The translations under genes and the position numbers were made by a program. The notes beneath the pieces were generated by a model. That model had not been told where the DNA came from, searched no databases, and worked only from the letters and a program-made list of their open reading frames with translations. From Sclerodactyla briareus (lineage: Eukaryota; Echinodermata; Holothuroidea; Dendrochirotida; Sclerodactylidae): a stretch of DNA of 64,000 nt. The stretch covers positions 1 to 64,000 of the forward strand of contig JAODTK010005820.1 in NCBI GenBank assembly GCA_026419785.1, written 5' to 3'. Below are positions 49,901 through 60,561 of this stretch, piece after piece. Position 1 is the stretch's first letter. Each line of letters begins with the position of its first letter.

Positions 49901-50945
49901 AGATCAGCACAAAAGAATAACCAACTAACACGATTCATTCGTTATTTGCTGAACATGACCATGACCTTCAATCCTTCATCGCATTGCATTTACAAACGAT
50001 CATGTCAATCATTTAAGACCGAGAATGTACCATCATTCACGTACTAAATAAGTCTGTCAATGAGCTCTAATGATTGCAAAACAACCTAATACATTTCCTC
50101 GTGCACTTGGTATTCATTATGTGTACCAACATTCTTGTACCTCTGTCGATAGCAACATCTACTACCCAGTTGATATAGTGATGCAGAGAATATATATTTC
50201 GTTAAAGGACTCACGTATCCTACCATGGTATAAACCTTATAGCATGTACTGTTTACATCATTTGGACAAATAAGACTCCCGTGCTCCCATGCACACCCAA
50301 ACCATGTGAATAAAGTTTGAACCGACACATTTCGGTTGAGGTTTCTATTTCGTTTCCATTTGGCTATAGTCGCTAAGCTTGCTTGTTGCAGAAGTTCTCA
50401 ATTATCCTATTGCAGCTCCTCGTCTCTGACCCAGGGTTCGTAGTAAAAGTACAATTGATTTCGTCAGAAGTATATTAATACTACCGGCCTGACTGTTTTT
50501 AGTGTTGCTTCTTCCTATCCGCGTATCAGCCGAACAAGGGAAATAACTTTATGACATTAAAAAAAAAAAATTATGGTAACTCTGGCAGCTGGTGAATTGG
50601 AAATTCGGGAAAGGGTGATTTTTTCTTTTGTTTGGGCAAAAGTTGGTTGTTCATTATCGCGGTACATACCCATATACGCGTCAATTTATGAATGGCTCGA
50701 ACGCACTTAGTTCATCAAGTTGTACTCATTTCTACTGTGATGTATGACCTTTTGATAATGTTCATACGCGCAGAACGAATCAACAATTTGCACAGAATAT
50801 TTTGCCGCCGGGTTTCGACAACTGACACTCCGCAGTACTTCGGAAGGTATTTCCTGATTAGCTATAGAAGTATTGTACAATACAATACAACACAGTTATT
50901 TATACCGCTCCAAAAAAGGGGAAAAAAGAGAACAGAATTATATCA
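46961..50945. other. Non-coding or unresolved stretch
   Basis: No gene could be supported. A frame beginning ATG at 48826 (MLIVLTFLTW, hydrophobic) and running to possible donors at 48937 ('gtatcg') and 48983 ('gtgagt') could be a signal-peptide exon for the FReD gene downstream, but nothing links them. A run of 20 G lies at 47848-47867. Confidence 0.3.
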
Positions 50946-51232
50946 ACGTGGGTAATAATGGTGCTTGCGAATCTCCCACCAGGTACACAGAATAAGACAA
51001 TGCCTCTGTGGCGGCACCTCAATGCGGGGTGGGGGTATCACACACAGACGGCAAATTGCAAATTGCCTACCCCTCGTTTGTCCCTGCTCCAATCCCTTTT
51101 GCTGAGCGTCCAGCGAGAAGGCAACAGGTCCCATTTTTTTTGATATGACCCGACTGGAATCGAAACTTGGTCTCCCAGGTGGTAGGCCGACGCTCTACCA
51201 ACGTGCCAACCACTCGGTTGAGGCAGGTGGGA
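50946..51232 (-). mobile_element. tRNA-derived SINE
   Basis: On the minus strand the head (51232 to about 51150) reads GTTGGCACGTTGGTAGAGCG (box A region) and AGTTTCGATTCCAGTCGGG (box B region) with tRNA spacing, followed by a body ('cctgttgccttctcgctgga', 'ggattggagcagggacaaac') shared with copies at 62752-63045. The far end carries 'gtacctggtggg'. Confidence 0.8.
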
Positions 51233-51444
51233 GCTAGGGTGTCAGTAGCAGGCTGAGAATGGGGAGGAGGACAAGAGACCACAGTGGGCTTCACTAGAGC
51301 GAGTTGTGTACCAGGAACCAAGAAATGTTGACATTGAATGAACATTCGCAGTTTCGAGATATTCCATATTTCGGATATTTATTTTTGACTATTCCAAAAT
51401 GCCAGCTACTACAAAATATCATCCCATATACTCATAAAAGTAAA

Positions 51445-51631
51445 CACTCTAAAAACGCCTGGTCGAATGACGCTGAACATCGAATCAAATGGGCAACTAC
51501 CAGAAGAAACAGAAATTCTTGTTCATTTGGAACAGAAAATTATTAGTTTCGAATCGGAATCTGGTCAAAGTTTGACCAGATTTCTGGTAGGTGCCCAGTT
51601 GATTCGAATTTGACAGGGCGTTCCCAGAGTG
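51445..51631. mobile_element. Hairpin MITE, CACTCT ends, 187 bp
   Basis: The left arm begins CACTCTAAAAACGCC and the right arm ends GGCGTTCCCAGAGTG. Further in, 'cgaatcaaatgggcaactac' pairs with 'gtaggtgcccagttgattcg' and 'accagaa' with 'ttctggt'. The structure is a long imperfect hairpin with no coding capacity. Target duplication is not clear. Confidence 0.75.
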
Positions 51632-51864
51632 AATGCTCGCTGTTTGTTTGTATTGAGAAGATCTCACTGAAGTACATCTAAAACGCGCGCCTAAATTGTG
51701 TACACCTTCCCTGGAAAACGACGCTAGGTGAAACAGGAAAGGAACTGATCTCCCCGCCGGGATTACCCCCGGTAGAGCGGAGTGAAGTGTACGTAGCAGT
51801 TGCTAAGGTACCTAGTGGCATCCACGCGCCGCTTCCAATCGCCTGGTCCCCTCCGGGAGATCTA

Positions 51865-52040
51865 CACTGCAGAAAATTACTGTAGAATTGCAACAGAGTT
51901 GCCAGTAGTTTACTGTAAACTGAAGTCTACTGTAGAGTTCACAGTAAATCACGGTGAATTCCACAGTAATCTACTGTAAAACAGTAGATAACTAGCAACT
52001 CTGCTGCGATTCGACAGTATTTTTTTCTCTTTTTACAGTG
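51865..52040. mobile_element. Hairpin MITE, CACTG ends, 176 bp
   Basis: Ends are CACTGCAG... and ...TTTTTACAGTG. The arms 'gcaacagagttgccagtagt' and 'aactagcaactctgctgc' are near-perfect inverse copies, and ACTGTA/TACAGT words occur every 10-15 bases through the middle. It lies 233 bp from the preceding MITE and is of the same CACTG type as the one at 42237-42467. Confidence 0.8.
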
Positions 52041-53183
52041 AATCGTTTAGGCTTGAACCTGATCAAGTTTATCGAATCCCTGCGAATCTGCGCCAACCAT
52101 CAGCTACGGAGCCGTCCTCCTGGAGGTCCAACATATGCCTCGTCTGAAGGTCACGAATCTTCAACAAATTTATGAAGCATGACCGTTTTCCTACTCATGT
52201 TCTATTGCCAGACAAATTCGGACCTGAGAATCTATTTTAGCACTTTTTCAAATCCAATTTGCGACGTTTGCGCGACTTTATGCATGGATGTGTACACTAT
52301 ATGCCCACAAAAACTTGCCTTCGGAGCCATATCGTATCGTGCAACGATCCGATTTTTTCGAGTTATGGTCGAGTAATACCAGACTCGTCTTCTGGCGGCT
52401 GAATCACGTCGCCATAGAGACCACAAGATGATTCGCTATTTGCCAAACTATCCCGTCTTGATAATCACTTATTCCGTTGAGCTGAACGATTTATTGTATT
52501 ATATTTATCGCTTCCGATTTTGAGAAGGTATAGTGATGGCAGGCTACACTTTTGGTTATGACAATTGTTACCACACATGTCCTCTTCCTCGTTGTTCAGC
52601 TTAAAATTGGATAAGAACGATGAAAATTGTCGAAGCGTGACTGCCCTCGTAGGGTGTTCGGAGATGTAAATCCGATGAATGTGAACTTCACGTAAACCAA
52701 TATTTTGCGCTTAAGCCGGATCCCCATACATTGATGGAGGAATACCCCCCCCCCCCCCCCCTTCGCGTCCCTCATGCCCTACGAGTAGAGTACTAGTAAC
52801 CTGGCATTCCAACAATAATATGCGACATTCGTGATCCCATACATTCAGAGCTATCGACATATGTGTGGTGCACTGAATAATCCAGTTCGTAACTTCAGGT
52901 ACAAAAGCTTCACTTTGCCAAGAAAGTATTCGGATACGGTAGCGACGGTAAGACGAGACATCATTAACATTCAATATTGATATAAAATAGCGCATTTCAT
53001 GAAGAGATACGAAAAAATAATAATATCTAAAACTACAGACTGTTTGTGTCTCTGTCAAATTAAAGCAAATAATTGAGTAGACGTAGTAGAGGGACCTCGG
53101 CGAACAGGCTGATGAAGAGATTTCAGAGATTTGTTATTGACAATATTTAAAACCCCCTGATAGATTTTCGATTTATTTCGCAG
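52041..53183. other. Unresolved stretch upstream of the FReD/TIL gene
   Basis: The start exon of the FReD/TIL gene should lie here or further left. One candidate is ATG at 52179 with a short hydrophobic start (MTVFLLMFYCQ), but no donor of the right phase (0) is evident close to it. A run of 17 C lies at 52745-52761. Confidence 0.3.
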
Positions 53184-53229
53184 AATGCGCAAGCATCCAG
53201 AGACCTCACAGGCAACCAATATTCGCCAG
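53184..53229 (+). CDS. FReD/TIL gene micro-exon
   Basis: A 46 bp exon between 'atttatttcgcag' and 'gtacgt'. In phase 0 it encodes NAQASRDLTGNQYSP plus one base, and that base joins the next exon in exactly the phase required for the FReD frame (..D-LSYFFYQQSDYPQDC). This phase match is what supports it. Confidence 0.6.
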
Positions 53230-56200
53230 GTACGTTAATATTCCATATGTAGCACGTTCAGCAGCAGCTATACTGATATCTGTTTTATCATCTCTAATCT
53301 ACATTCTCCAAAAGAGAGGCTGGAGTCAGAGGGGTGGGGTGGGTGGTGGAGAGTGGGTCGATTAATCTGTCGGACAGTTAAATCATAAAGCAGCTCAATA
53401 CTTCTACTCCATGTAGAGCTACTACCGAACATGCCACCGTTTATTTGGGATCATGACAGCATGGAAGTGGATACAATTATTAGTAAATGCAAAGATACCT
53501 CGATTTTCCTCGTGACGGTCGACAAGAGAAACTTCTTTTCACGACTAAACTCCCGACACCCAAGTTTTCAAATGATGCCAAGAATTATGTGTGTTCCTAG
53601 CACTTACTGTGGTACTTCAGTATTTAGTGGAATATATAACTCTTCAGCGGCATGAATAGGTAATCGGTACAAGCAGCACACATCTTCTTCTTCATTTAAT
53701 ACTCGCTAGCATTTTCATGTCGTCATGGTGATATACAATCAGGGCAGTTATTTGTGTTCCTGCTTGGATATGAACAGGAGTGGCAAATATTGGTGTGAAA
53801 ATATGAAACATGGATTCACAAGCCACTACACCATACCAGGCACAACTATTTTACTACATCCATGTATGAGGTGGTGTGGATCGGGTAGTCGTTCTGGGCC
53901 TCACTGTTTTTTAATCAGCTAGTAGTAATGTCATGCATTCTCCTGCAGATCTTTCGTACTTTTTCTACCAACAATCTGACTACCCTCAAGATTGCAAGGA
54001 GGTTCATGAGCGATGCCCATCGAACAATTCTAGAAATATCCACTACATTAGACCTGAGGATACCCTGAACCTTTTGAAGTTTACTGTGATGATACAGATG
54101 AATCGAGTGGATGGACGGTGAGAAAAACGCATTGGGAACAATTACGTTCCGGCAATTAATTACAAAATAACAGAGTTGATTATTGTAAATCACAACCACG
54201 TCCTTTGTTATTTCATACATTATCTCAATTCAGCCATAGTTTGGTAGGAAAGGGGTCGTATAGATTGACGCATCATCAAATTTGAAGGTCGATTGCAACT
54301 TTTATGTACCTGTTTGACTACTAGTCAGGCAACAGGTCGAACCCGTGCAAGGCTCGACATACCAGAATAACGTAGAATTGAACACTCACGAACTATATCG
54401 TTACTTTCATACCTTCAAACATATGTTACGCATGTAGTTTAAGCAAACATGATAGCTAGTAGTTACTCATTAACGTTTCAGTCATGCTTTACATTCTTGT
54501 AACTGGGCAGATATCTTTTGACTCCTGTATGCCACGCATAGTCGTTAGTCGTGTTATCCCTGGGTCTCAGTAATCGCAGATAACCCTCCGATTAGAAGTG
54601 GAAGGTGAAACTGCTAAGAGTATATGTAGTATTATTTGCACTCCCCCCCCCCCTCCCCGCTCATACGTCTTCATGTATTTGAATATTTGTAATACTTCAG
54701 GTAATCCAACGCCGCCAGATCAACGAGGGCATGGTAGAATTCAACCGTACTTGGGATGACTATAAGCGAGGATTTGGCTTCCTCTCTCGGGAATTCTGGA
54801 TCGGTAATGAAAGGCTCTCCTTCTTGCCCAACAGAAGCAATATCAACTTCTGATCCAGATGACAACTCACAATGGTTTACAAGGAAGCGGTGACGTACAA
54901 CGACTTCAGGATCGGCGATGAGTTCAGCCACTACAAACTTGTGAGCCTTTCGCAGTTTACTGGATCTGGGTTTGGTGAGTTTTAGTAATGTCTAATATTA
55001 GTGACACCGGTCCTAATGAATCGTTCTGAATTCCACCTCACTATTTTTTTTCAATGGAACCCCTCCTGAATGATATTACAGTGTTCAACGCTAGATTAGA
55101 AACTAACATATTTTTCATCTATTCACATTCATATTGTTGTTTTCATTCATTCCACTTCCTCTCTTTTGTATTACTGATACTAGGAAGTAAATTCTCCAAA
55201 GCCCGTTAAAACAAGTCACGCTAATAGTCCATGTCAATGTCCAATAGTCCAGGTAAGCTTCCTGCGTTACCATTCATGTTTCTTCTGCTAACGCACGTCT
55301 GAATGGAAAACAAACAATGGGAATGAGGGATTCAGAATCTTAATATAGATCTAGCCCCCCCCCCCCCCTTTTTACCCCCTAGAAAAAATAAGCACATCAG
55401 TTTTGTTTTGTCGCAGATACCGTATCATGGTGTCCAGTCAATATGTCGAATGGAGACGTAAATGCGGTAAGAGACCTGTGAAGATCCAGAAACGTGTATC
55501 AACACCTGCGAAGATGCATCGGTGGCGGCATGCGTGCCGTGTCCTGAAGGTTTCTACATCAAAGGACATGACTGTGTTCCAAGAGGGAATGTGGGTGCTA
55601 CGTCGAAGAAGAGAACACAGTTGTCGGGGTGAGTTCACATGGTTTTTGACGATTCGGTGATATTTCTCGTGGACGTAGTTATTGTGCTCATTCACGCAAC
55701 TTCTGAATGGCAACTATGTTGACTTGATGCCTCTGATGTCACTCTTTCCCATTCATCTGTTGAATGGCTAATGAACGACTGGTGATATATATATTGTATG
55801 GGACTGAGGTTGAGAACATGAGCTAGATAACCTACCATGGTGCTGGAGAATAAACCGAAAATACAACAATATCTGGTGCAACGTTGTAGCGCATTGTGTG
55901 AAAAAATACATCCCTCTTTTTAAGCTCCGTTTTCTCTGTTTTTGCTAGGAGAGCGAATTCATCGTAAATCATGACTGCTCGAGAACTTTCACATGTTCCA
56001 ACGGTGAGGTTAGTTCCAGAGACTACCCCTGTCATAGCAGCGCTATATGTGAAAACCGAAACAACGTCAAAGGGTGCTACTGTAGAACCGGCTCCGTTAA
56101 ATATGGAGAAATATGCCTCCAACCATCTAATGTCTGATTGCCAGTCCTCTACGAAAACGGTGTACAAGACAGCGGTGTTTATACTATTCAACCATCCAAC

Positions 56201-58810
56201 TGGCCAGGCTCTCCCTTCGATGTTTATTGTAACATGACTGATGAAGGAGGATGGACGGTAAGTTGGAGACCGAAAAGATAATACGTCTATTTTTCTGATT
56301 CTTCCTTTCTGAATTACCTCACTGATAAGGTAGGGCAGCAGATCTATCAGTAGCTCAGAATCCAACATTCTATAACATACATATTCACATATCATCTCAT
56401 TGGCTGGAACTCTCTTCCCTTTCTCAGACGAATATACTACCTGTTCTGGTAATATAAAAGGCATTGGCATGCTGATTTCCAATGCTACACTCTTTCCAAT
56501 CGAGTGGGAGTACAAATATCAACCTGATAATGACTCTCGAACTCTTCTGGTATAGAATCGATGGTAGGAACAGTTCGCTCGGACATGTTAAGCAGTTTTC
56601 ACTGCGGCAACATGAATATATTATTTCGTTCAGTTTACGACATTCATGTTGTTATAGTTCTTTTCACTCTTCTGCCATTCAGTCTCCACGGCGTACTGAT
56701 GTGTCCGTTGACTTCTATCTTGACTGGGCCAGTTACATGTCAGGGTTGGTAACCTGAGTCACGAGTTCTGGTGGTAACGACAAACTGTACTACTTGACCA
56801 TTCAGAGAGATTATCAGATGCGGATTGACATGGTTAACCGAATGGAGCCCCGTACTACGCCAAGTACACCTCCTTCCGGATTACTAATCGCGATGACACT
56901 ATCGCCTTTCGGTACTGGGGACATACAGCGGAACGGCTGGTAAGTATCGTGTTCGTCCCGTCATCTTGACGAATCTCCTCTCTGCCTATTTTGTTTTTTC
57001 ACTAGTTATTTTGGCTTCTCAGTCGGTAATTTGCTCCTTCAGTGCAAGATGTGACAGTTTTGTGACTGATAAATCAGAAAAAAAACAATGATGATGTCGG
57101 TCTAGCCAGCTTTGATGAACTCCCCACCTCGTCGTATTCTGGATCGTCGCTGGTTATTGGATGTTGGTTATGATGAGCATGCAGTAATGAATGATAAGAG
57201 TCAATTGGGGTTTCTATTTGGTCCTAACCAGATATTTGAAGCCAATTCTCAAGAAATTGAATCTTTTGAAACTTGAGGATATTGTTGCACTGAATGTGTT
57301 GACCTTTAGCTATAATTGCCTTAATATTTATTACCAAATCGTTTCAAAATTATACACTATTAATCGATCATTCAATAATTATAATACTAGGCATGGAGTG
57401 ATATAAGAAACGATCTCATTCAGACGTCACAGTGCAAACAGAGCTTAAGATATAGAAGTACAACATTATGGAATGGACTTCCAACGAAAATAAAAACTCG
57501 CAAGTCCAGGGTATCATTAAAAAATATGTATCCAGACACTTGCGAAGTACTTAATGAGATATATCTGTTTGGATGTGGCGGACACAGTTTCCATTGTTTG
57601 TAAGACTGGGATGGGTTGTGGGTGGGGGGGGGGGGGGGATACGTGTAGAGTCTGCTCTTACTTGACAAATCTTGATTTATATTTTCAGGGAGTGTACTCG
57701 TTGATAAGCCCATATTTACATATCGATGAACGCACAACAACAGCTGATAGGCTATACCAGGCCTACATATAATATGTCACATCACAGATTATTATAGCAC
57801 TCGTTTTTATTCGATGTTTAACCGCAGTTTTTCGCATCCCAGCATAGCGTTGGTACTACATGTTGATAGTCAACTGGAACTCTATGTTGGTGAGCAAATA
57901 ACTGAGATCATGTATGTTACTTAGAAACTCCGGTAGAAAGCGAGCAGACAGGGAAACAAAAGTCATTGGTAGACTGAATAGCGTGTGTGGTCTCACCTCT
58001 CCTTGAATCGGCATGGAATTCCAAGGAGGCCTAATGGAATAATCGAGGGAGGGGGGGGGGACTAAAGTCAGCTCAATGTAGACATTATAGGGGCGCTTTC
58101 CCAAGTACTGGGCACGCAATGAATTATTACTAGACACTGTACAATCGGAAAAGACCCGTGAAGTATGGTGAAATACTGCCTGCGTCATATACTCAATCAG
58201 TGAGACAGTGTTTGCTCCTTGGAAAAGCAGCACTTTATGATACTGGCATTGGTATCTCTACCTTGGAAGGAAAACACGAACACTACGAAAGATCACCATA
58301 TACCGGAAATATTGCTGTTATTTTATATCTATAGTGAATTAAATAACAAAATAATGTGAAATCAGTGTAATGGTCCTACAAAGTTTAGGAACCCGTCCCT
58401 GTGCAAAATTTTTGCTCACTGTATATTGCGATGAAAACTTGCAGAAAGCAATGTCTGCAGTACTAAATTCTGACACAGTAGTCAGTCATGACTAATTGAA
58501 ATGACTCCATTCCATATCTGCAGTTTTGGATTTGCATGCAAGTCAACACTTAAAGTTATATTTTTGATTCCAGGTCAGGATTCTCTAGCTACCATAAAGG
58601 AATGGCCTTTACTACTCGAGATGACGACAACGACGCTTACAGTTACAACTGTGCTGTTAATAATGGTGGTGCCTGGTGGTACAATTATTGCGACTATTCT
58701 GACCTGAACGGCAACTACTTCACCGGGTCAGATTATGGTATTGAGTGGTATAATCTACCAGGCGGCAGTTATGCCTGAAATTCTCCGAGATGAAAATACT
58801 GCCAGTTTAA
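53184..58810 (+). CDS. Secreted-type FReD-TIL-FReD protein gene, spliced
   Basis: Exons on this strand encode, in order, a 15-codon linker, the first two exons of a fibrinogen-related domain (FReD), perhaps a short linker, a TIL cysteine-rich module, a TILa/VWC-like module joined to the start of a second FReD, and the other two exons of that FReD with the calcium-site region and end. FReD proteins (ficolins, tachylectins, angiopoietin-like) are extracellular lectins or adhesion factors; TIL modules occur in zonadhesin/IgGFc-binding-type glycoproteins. The first FReD has no C-terminal exon, and its second exon ends in phase 1, as the TIL exon begins. Alternatively these are two neighbouring genes, the left one broken. 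Signal-peptide exon not found. Several single-base frame faults occur. Confidence 0.78.
53949..54117 (+). CDS. First FReD, exon A
   Basis: The acceptor is 'ttctcctgcag' and the donor 'gtgaga' at 54118. It encodes YPQDCKEVHERCPSNNSRNI, then HYIRPEDT and, after a one-base shift near 54068, EPFEVYCDDTDESSGWT. These are the standard FReD opening: DC.....G....Y.I.P.....FEVYCDM...GGWT. It ends in phase 0, the conserved FReD intron position before V.QRR. Confidence 0.88.
54701..54974 (+). CDS. First FReD, exon B
   Basis: It begins VIQRRQINEGMVEFNRTWDD right after 'aatacttcag' and continues YKRGFGFLSREFWIGNERLS, all classical FReD (W..Y..GFG....EFWLGN...). After a frame change near 54835 it reads a QLLIQMTTHN-type stretch, then RIGDEFSHYKLVSLSQFTGS. 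The donor 'gtgagt' at 54975 leaves phase 1, the usual position before the (A)GDSL exon. Asn replaces little of the core; the Ca-site exon that should follow is absent. Confidence 0.9.
55184..55252 (+). CDS. Possible linker exon
   Basis: 69 bp between a good polypyrimidine acceptor ('ttgtattactgatactag') and 'gtaagc'. Phase 0 is fully open: EVNSPKPVKTSHANSPCQCP then IVQ. Its phase does not match the phase 1 end of the preceding exon unless an indel intervenes, so it may be chance. Confidence 0.3.
55417..55628 (+). CDS. TIL cysteine-rich exon
   Basis: The acceptor is 'gttttgtcgcag', the donor 'gtgagt' at 55629. Read through small shifts it gives WCPVNM, EWRRKCGK, then CEDPETCINTCEDASVAACV, PCPEGFYIKGHDCVP and ECGCYVEEENTVVG. 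Spacing of Cys and the CPEGF..G..CVP.ECGC core are diagnostic of TIL (trypsin-inhibitor-like) domains. In phase 1 the exon starts (G)DTVSWCPVNM, continuous with the phase 1 end of the first FReD exon B. Three frame changes are needed near 55450, 55490 and 55590. Confidence 0.88.
55949..56257 (+). CDS. TILa/VWC-like module plus second FReD exon A
   Basis: From 'tttttgctag' the frame is open for about 60 codons: ESEFIVNHDCSRTFTCSNGE, then CHSSAICENRNNVKGCYC, the cysteine pattern that follows TIL domains in zonadhesin-like proteins (DC...C.C..G.......C...A.C....G..GCYC). One stop or shift near 56136 precedes DCQVLYENGVQDSGVYTIQP and SPFDVYCNMTDEGGWT, the FReD opening. Both modules on one exon show that TIL and FReD belong to one protein. 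The donor is 'gtaagt' at 56258, phase 0. Confidence 0.92.
56693..56939 (+). CDS. Second FReD, exon B
   Basis: After 'tctgccattcag' it encodes PRRTDVSVDFYLDWASYMSG, then in the next frame NLSHEFWWGNDKLYYLTIQR and DYQMRIDMVN, then APYYAKYTSFRITNRDD and finally a GTYSGTAG end. It ends in phase 1 at 'gtaagt' (56940), as in exon B of the first FReD. Frame changes occur near 56750, 56848 and 56908. Confidence 0.92.
57191..57545 (+). mobile_element. LINE RT C-terminal fragment in FReD intron
   Basis: The frame reads LNLLKLEDIVALNVLTFSYN and CLNIYYQIVSKLY, then YNTRHG, and in the next frames a SLRYRSTTLWNGLPTKIK stretch and an SLKNMY end. L..L.L......L......Y......P..F..LF......H.Y.TR......R......S....GP..WN.LP is a common C-terminal signature of CR1/Jockey-group LINEs. 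It lies in sense orientation between FReD exons B and C. Confidence 0.75.
57780..58573. other. Rest of FReD intron
   Basis: No exon seen. A 125-codon minus-strand frame (57856-58233) has an RPPWNSMPIQGEVRPHTLF stretch reminiscent of LINE C-termini but is too weak to call. Confidence 0.35.
58574..58810 (+). CDS. Second FReD, exon C with Ca-site and terminus
   Basis: The acceptor is 'ttgattccag'. It encodes DSL, then SYHKGMAFTTRDDDNDAYSY, NCAVNNGGAWWYNYCDYSDL and NGNYFTGSDYGIEWYNLPGG. The DDDND loop is the FReD calcium site, and the two Cys (NC, YC) flank the ligand pocket in the family. A TGA at 58777-58779 appears after SYA; restoring one base would give the family ending FSEMKI.P and the TAA at 58808. 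This is the most complete FReD signature in the window. Confidence 0.93.
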
Positions 58811-60014
58811 ATAATTACGAATAACTATCAAGAGAAGACATCAAAGTGCGTCTACTATAAAGGGGAAGAATATTGAGAAACACATGTAGTGGCGCAGATA
58901 CCTGGATCCTTTCCGTATAATTCAATACATTGCCTGTGTTTTCATTTTATAAAAATTAAAAAAACGGTAGTCAAAAAGAAATATTTAGAGAAAACATATC
59001 TGTGATCACTATAGTGATGATTGGAAGTATTAGTGAGCACTGACGAAACATAATCAGCTATAACGGTACAATTTTTTTTACTCTAGCTATTTTCTGCCAT
59101 TTATAGAATGCGCAATGATTTGCGTCCACCCTACAAGTTCCCGATTAACTGACCATGGGATGCGACGTACATGAAATCTATATATAGAGACTATGGCAGT
59201 TTGCCCTCCCAATCAGTGTGTTTGACTAGTTGATTGTCACTCTCTAATGATTCGAGTAGTGTTGCTTTTCATGAGAACCGGAGCCGACACCAATACTCGT
59301 TTCTATTATTATTCGTATAATTATTATGACAGTGTATACAATGAGTTTGAACACTAGTTTATTAATAAAAAAATATATATAGCTACGTATAGCCGAGTAT
59401 GCAGCTCTGCGTTGATAACACTGTTCTTCTATCTGTCTGATTTTTCCATTCTATGCCATTTTATATATCACAACAAACAGTACATAGAACAATGAGGGAT
59501 CCTGATGACAATGAATCAATCGAGGTGGGTTAGAGATACAGAGTGATTTCTTACGCCTCTACTGGAGGACTGGAGGGAGTCCCGTGTAGCAATTCTCCGA
59601 TATCAGATGCCAATGTAGATAAAATTCTACAGGAGTAATTATTAAAAACTGGTTCTCAAAAAACCATGTCCTACATATAAATGATCGAAAGGAATTGTGT
59701 CACTTGGCAAGAAACATGATGAGAGGAAGATTGTACCTATTGGAGAATACCAATTCACCCATCATTCATCTCACGTCTCTCCGACTCAAAATGAAACGTG
59801 AGGCACTCCTCTGAAACGCCCTCCAGATGATTCTCTTGGGTCAAATTATGCGGCTTCCGTGCCGCATAATTTGATGATGAACCGTACTCATGTAGAGTCA
59901 CTACAAGGGTTTTTTTTAAGAGTGTTAATCGAACGTCCTTATACAGTATAGTGGAAATATACCGCACATTCAGAAACCGTGTAGTTTATGAGCTTCAATA
60001 GCAACAATTTTTAC
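58811..60014. other. Non-coding stretch downstream of the FReD/TIL gene
   Basis: No gene recognised. A perfect 14 bp hairpin lies at 59841-59874. No obvious AATAAA within the first 100 bp after the gene's stop; A-rich sequence follows at about 58950-58970. Confidence 0.4.
59841..59874. repeat. Perfect inverted repeat, 14 bp arms, 6 nt loop
   Basis: TCAAATTATGCGGC and GCCGCATAATTTGA are exact inverse complements separated by TTCCGT. No associated element was recognised. Confidence 0.85.
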
Positions 60015-60020
60015 AATGAG

Positions 60021-60561
60021 TATGGAAGCATATCACCGTCAGAAACGCGGGATTACGACACGCTGCAATTATTTTACAACCGACGTGAATATTAAAAACA
60101 TGTTCCTATTATATTTACAACGTGACGTAATTAACAGACATTGACACGTGACACGACGCTTATCCTGTGTAGATTTTGAGTCATGTCGTAATCCTCGGAG
60201 GTAAATTACCCGTAATTGTACATCGTGTATTAATTCTACGTCGTTATTATTTACGTCGCGTAACAATTCAGCCAATTACAGATAGTTTGTAGAGAGTGTT
60301 TCCATTGAGTGAATTATGACACGACGTAAATACTTACAACATGTCCTAAATATTTAGAACGCGGAATTGCAACACGACACTAAATCAATTTTCTTGTGAG
60401 CGAGAAATAACGTCGTGTTACAAAAATATATTGTCTCGTGTTCCCATTTTTGAGACATGTGTTAATTTTACCAGAGTCGTGTCATGAATATTTACGTCGT
60501 GCTGTAAAAATAATTGCGACATGTCGTAATCCCGCGTTTCTGAAGGTGATATGCTTCCATA
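60021..60561. mobile_element. Foldback DNA element, 541 bp, with 6 bp target duplication
   Basis: The left end TATGGAAGCATATCACC and the right end GGTGATATGCTTCCATA are perfect inverse copies; the similarity continues inward for about 57 bp with few mismatches ('agaaacgcgggattacgaca'). AATGAG flanks both ends directly (60015-60020 and 60562-60567). The interior is made of many 'acgacgtaa' and 'ttacgacatgt'-type words in both orientations. No coding capacity; superfamily unknown. Confidence 0.88.

Noticed and set aside
53431..53655. 74-codon plus-strand frame between the micro-exon and first FReD exon
   Set aside because: No recognisable domain or matching splice sites; the micro-exon joins the FReD exon in phase without it.
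55832..56515. 227-codon minus-strand frame as a gene
   Set aside because: It is the antisense shadow of the cysteine-rich/FReD exon at 55949-56257, which has clear domain motifs and splice sites on the plus strand.
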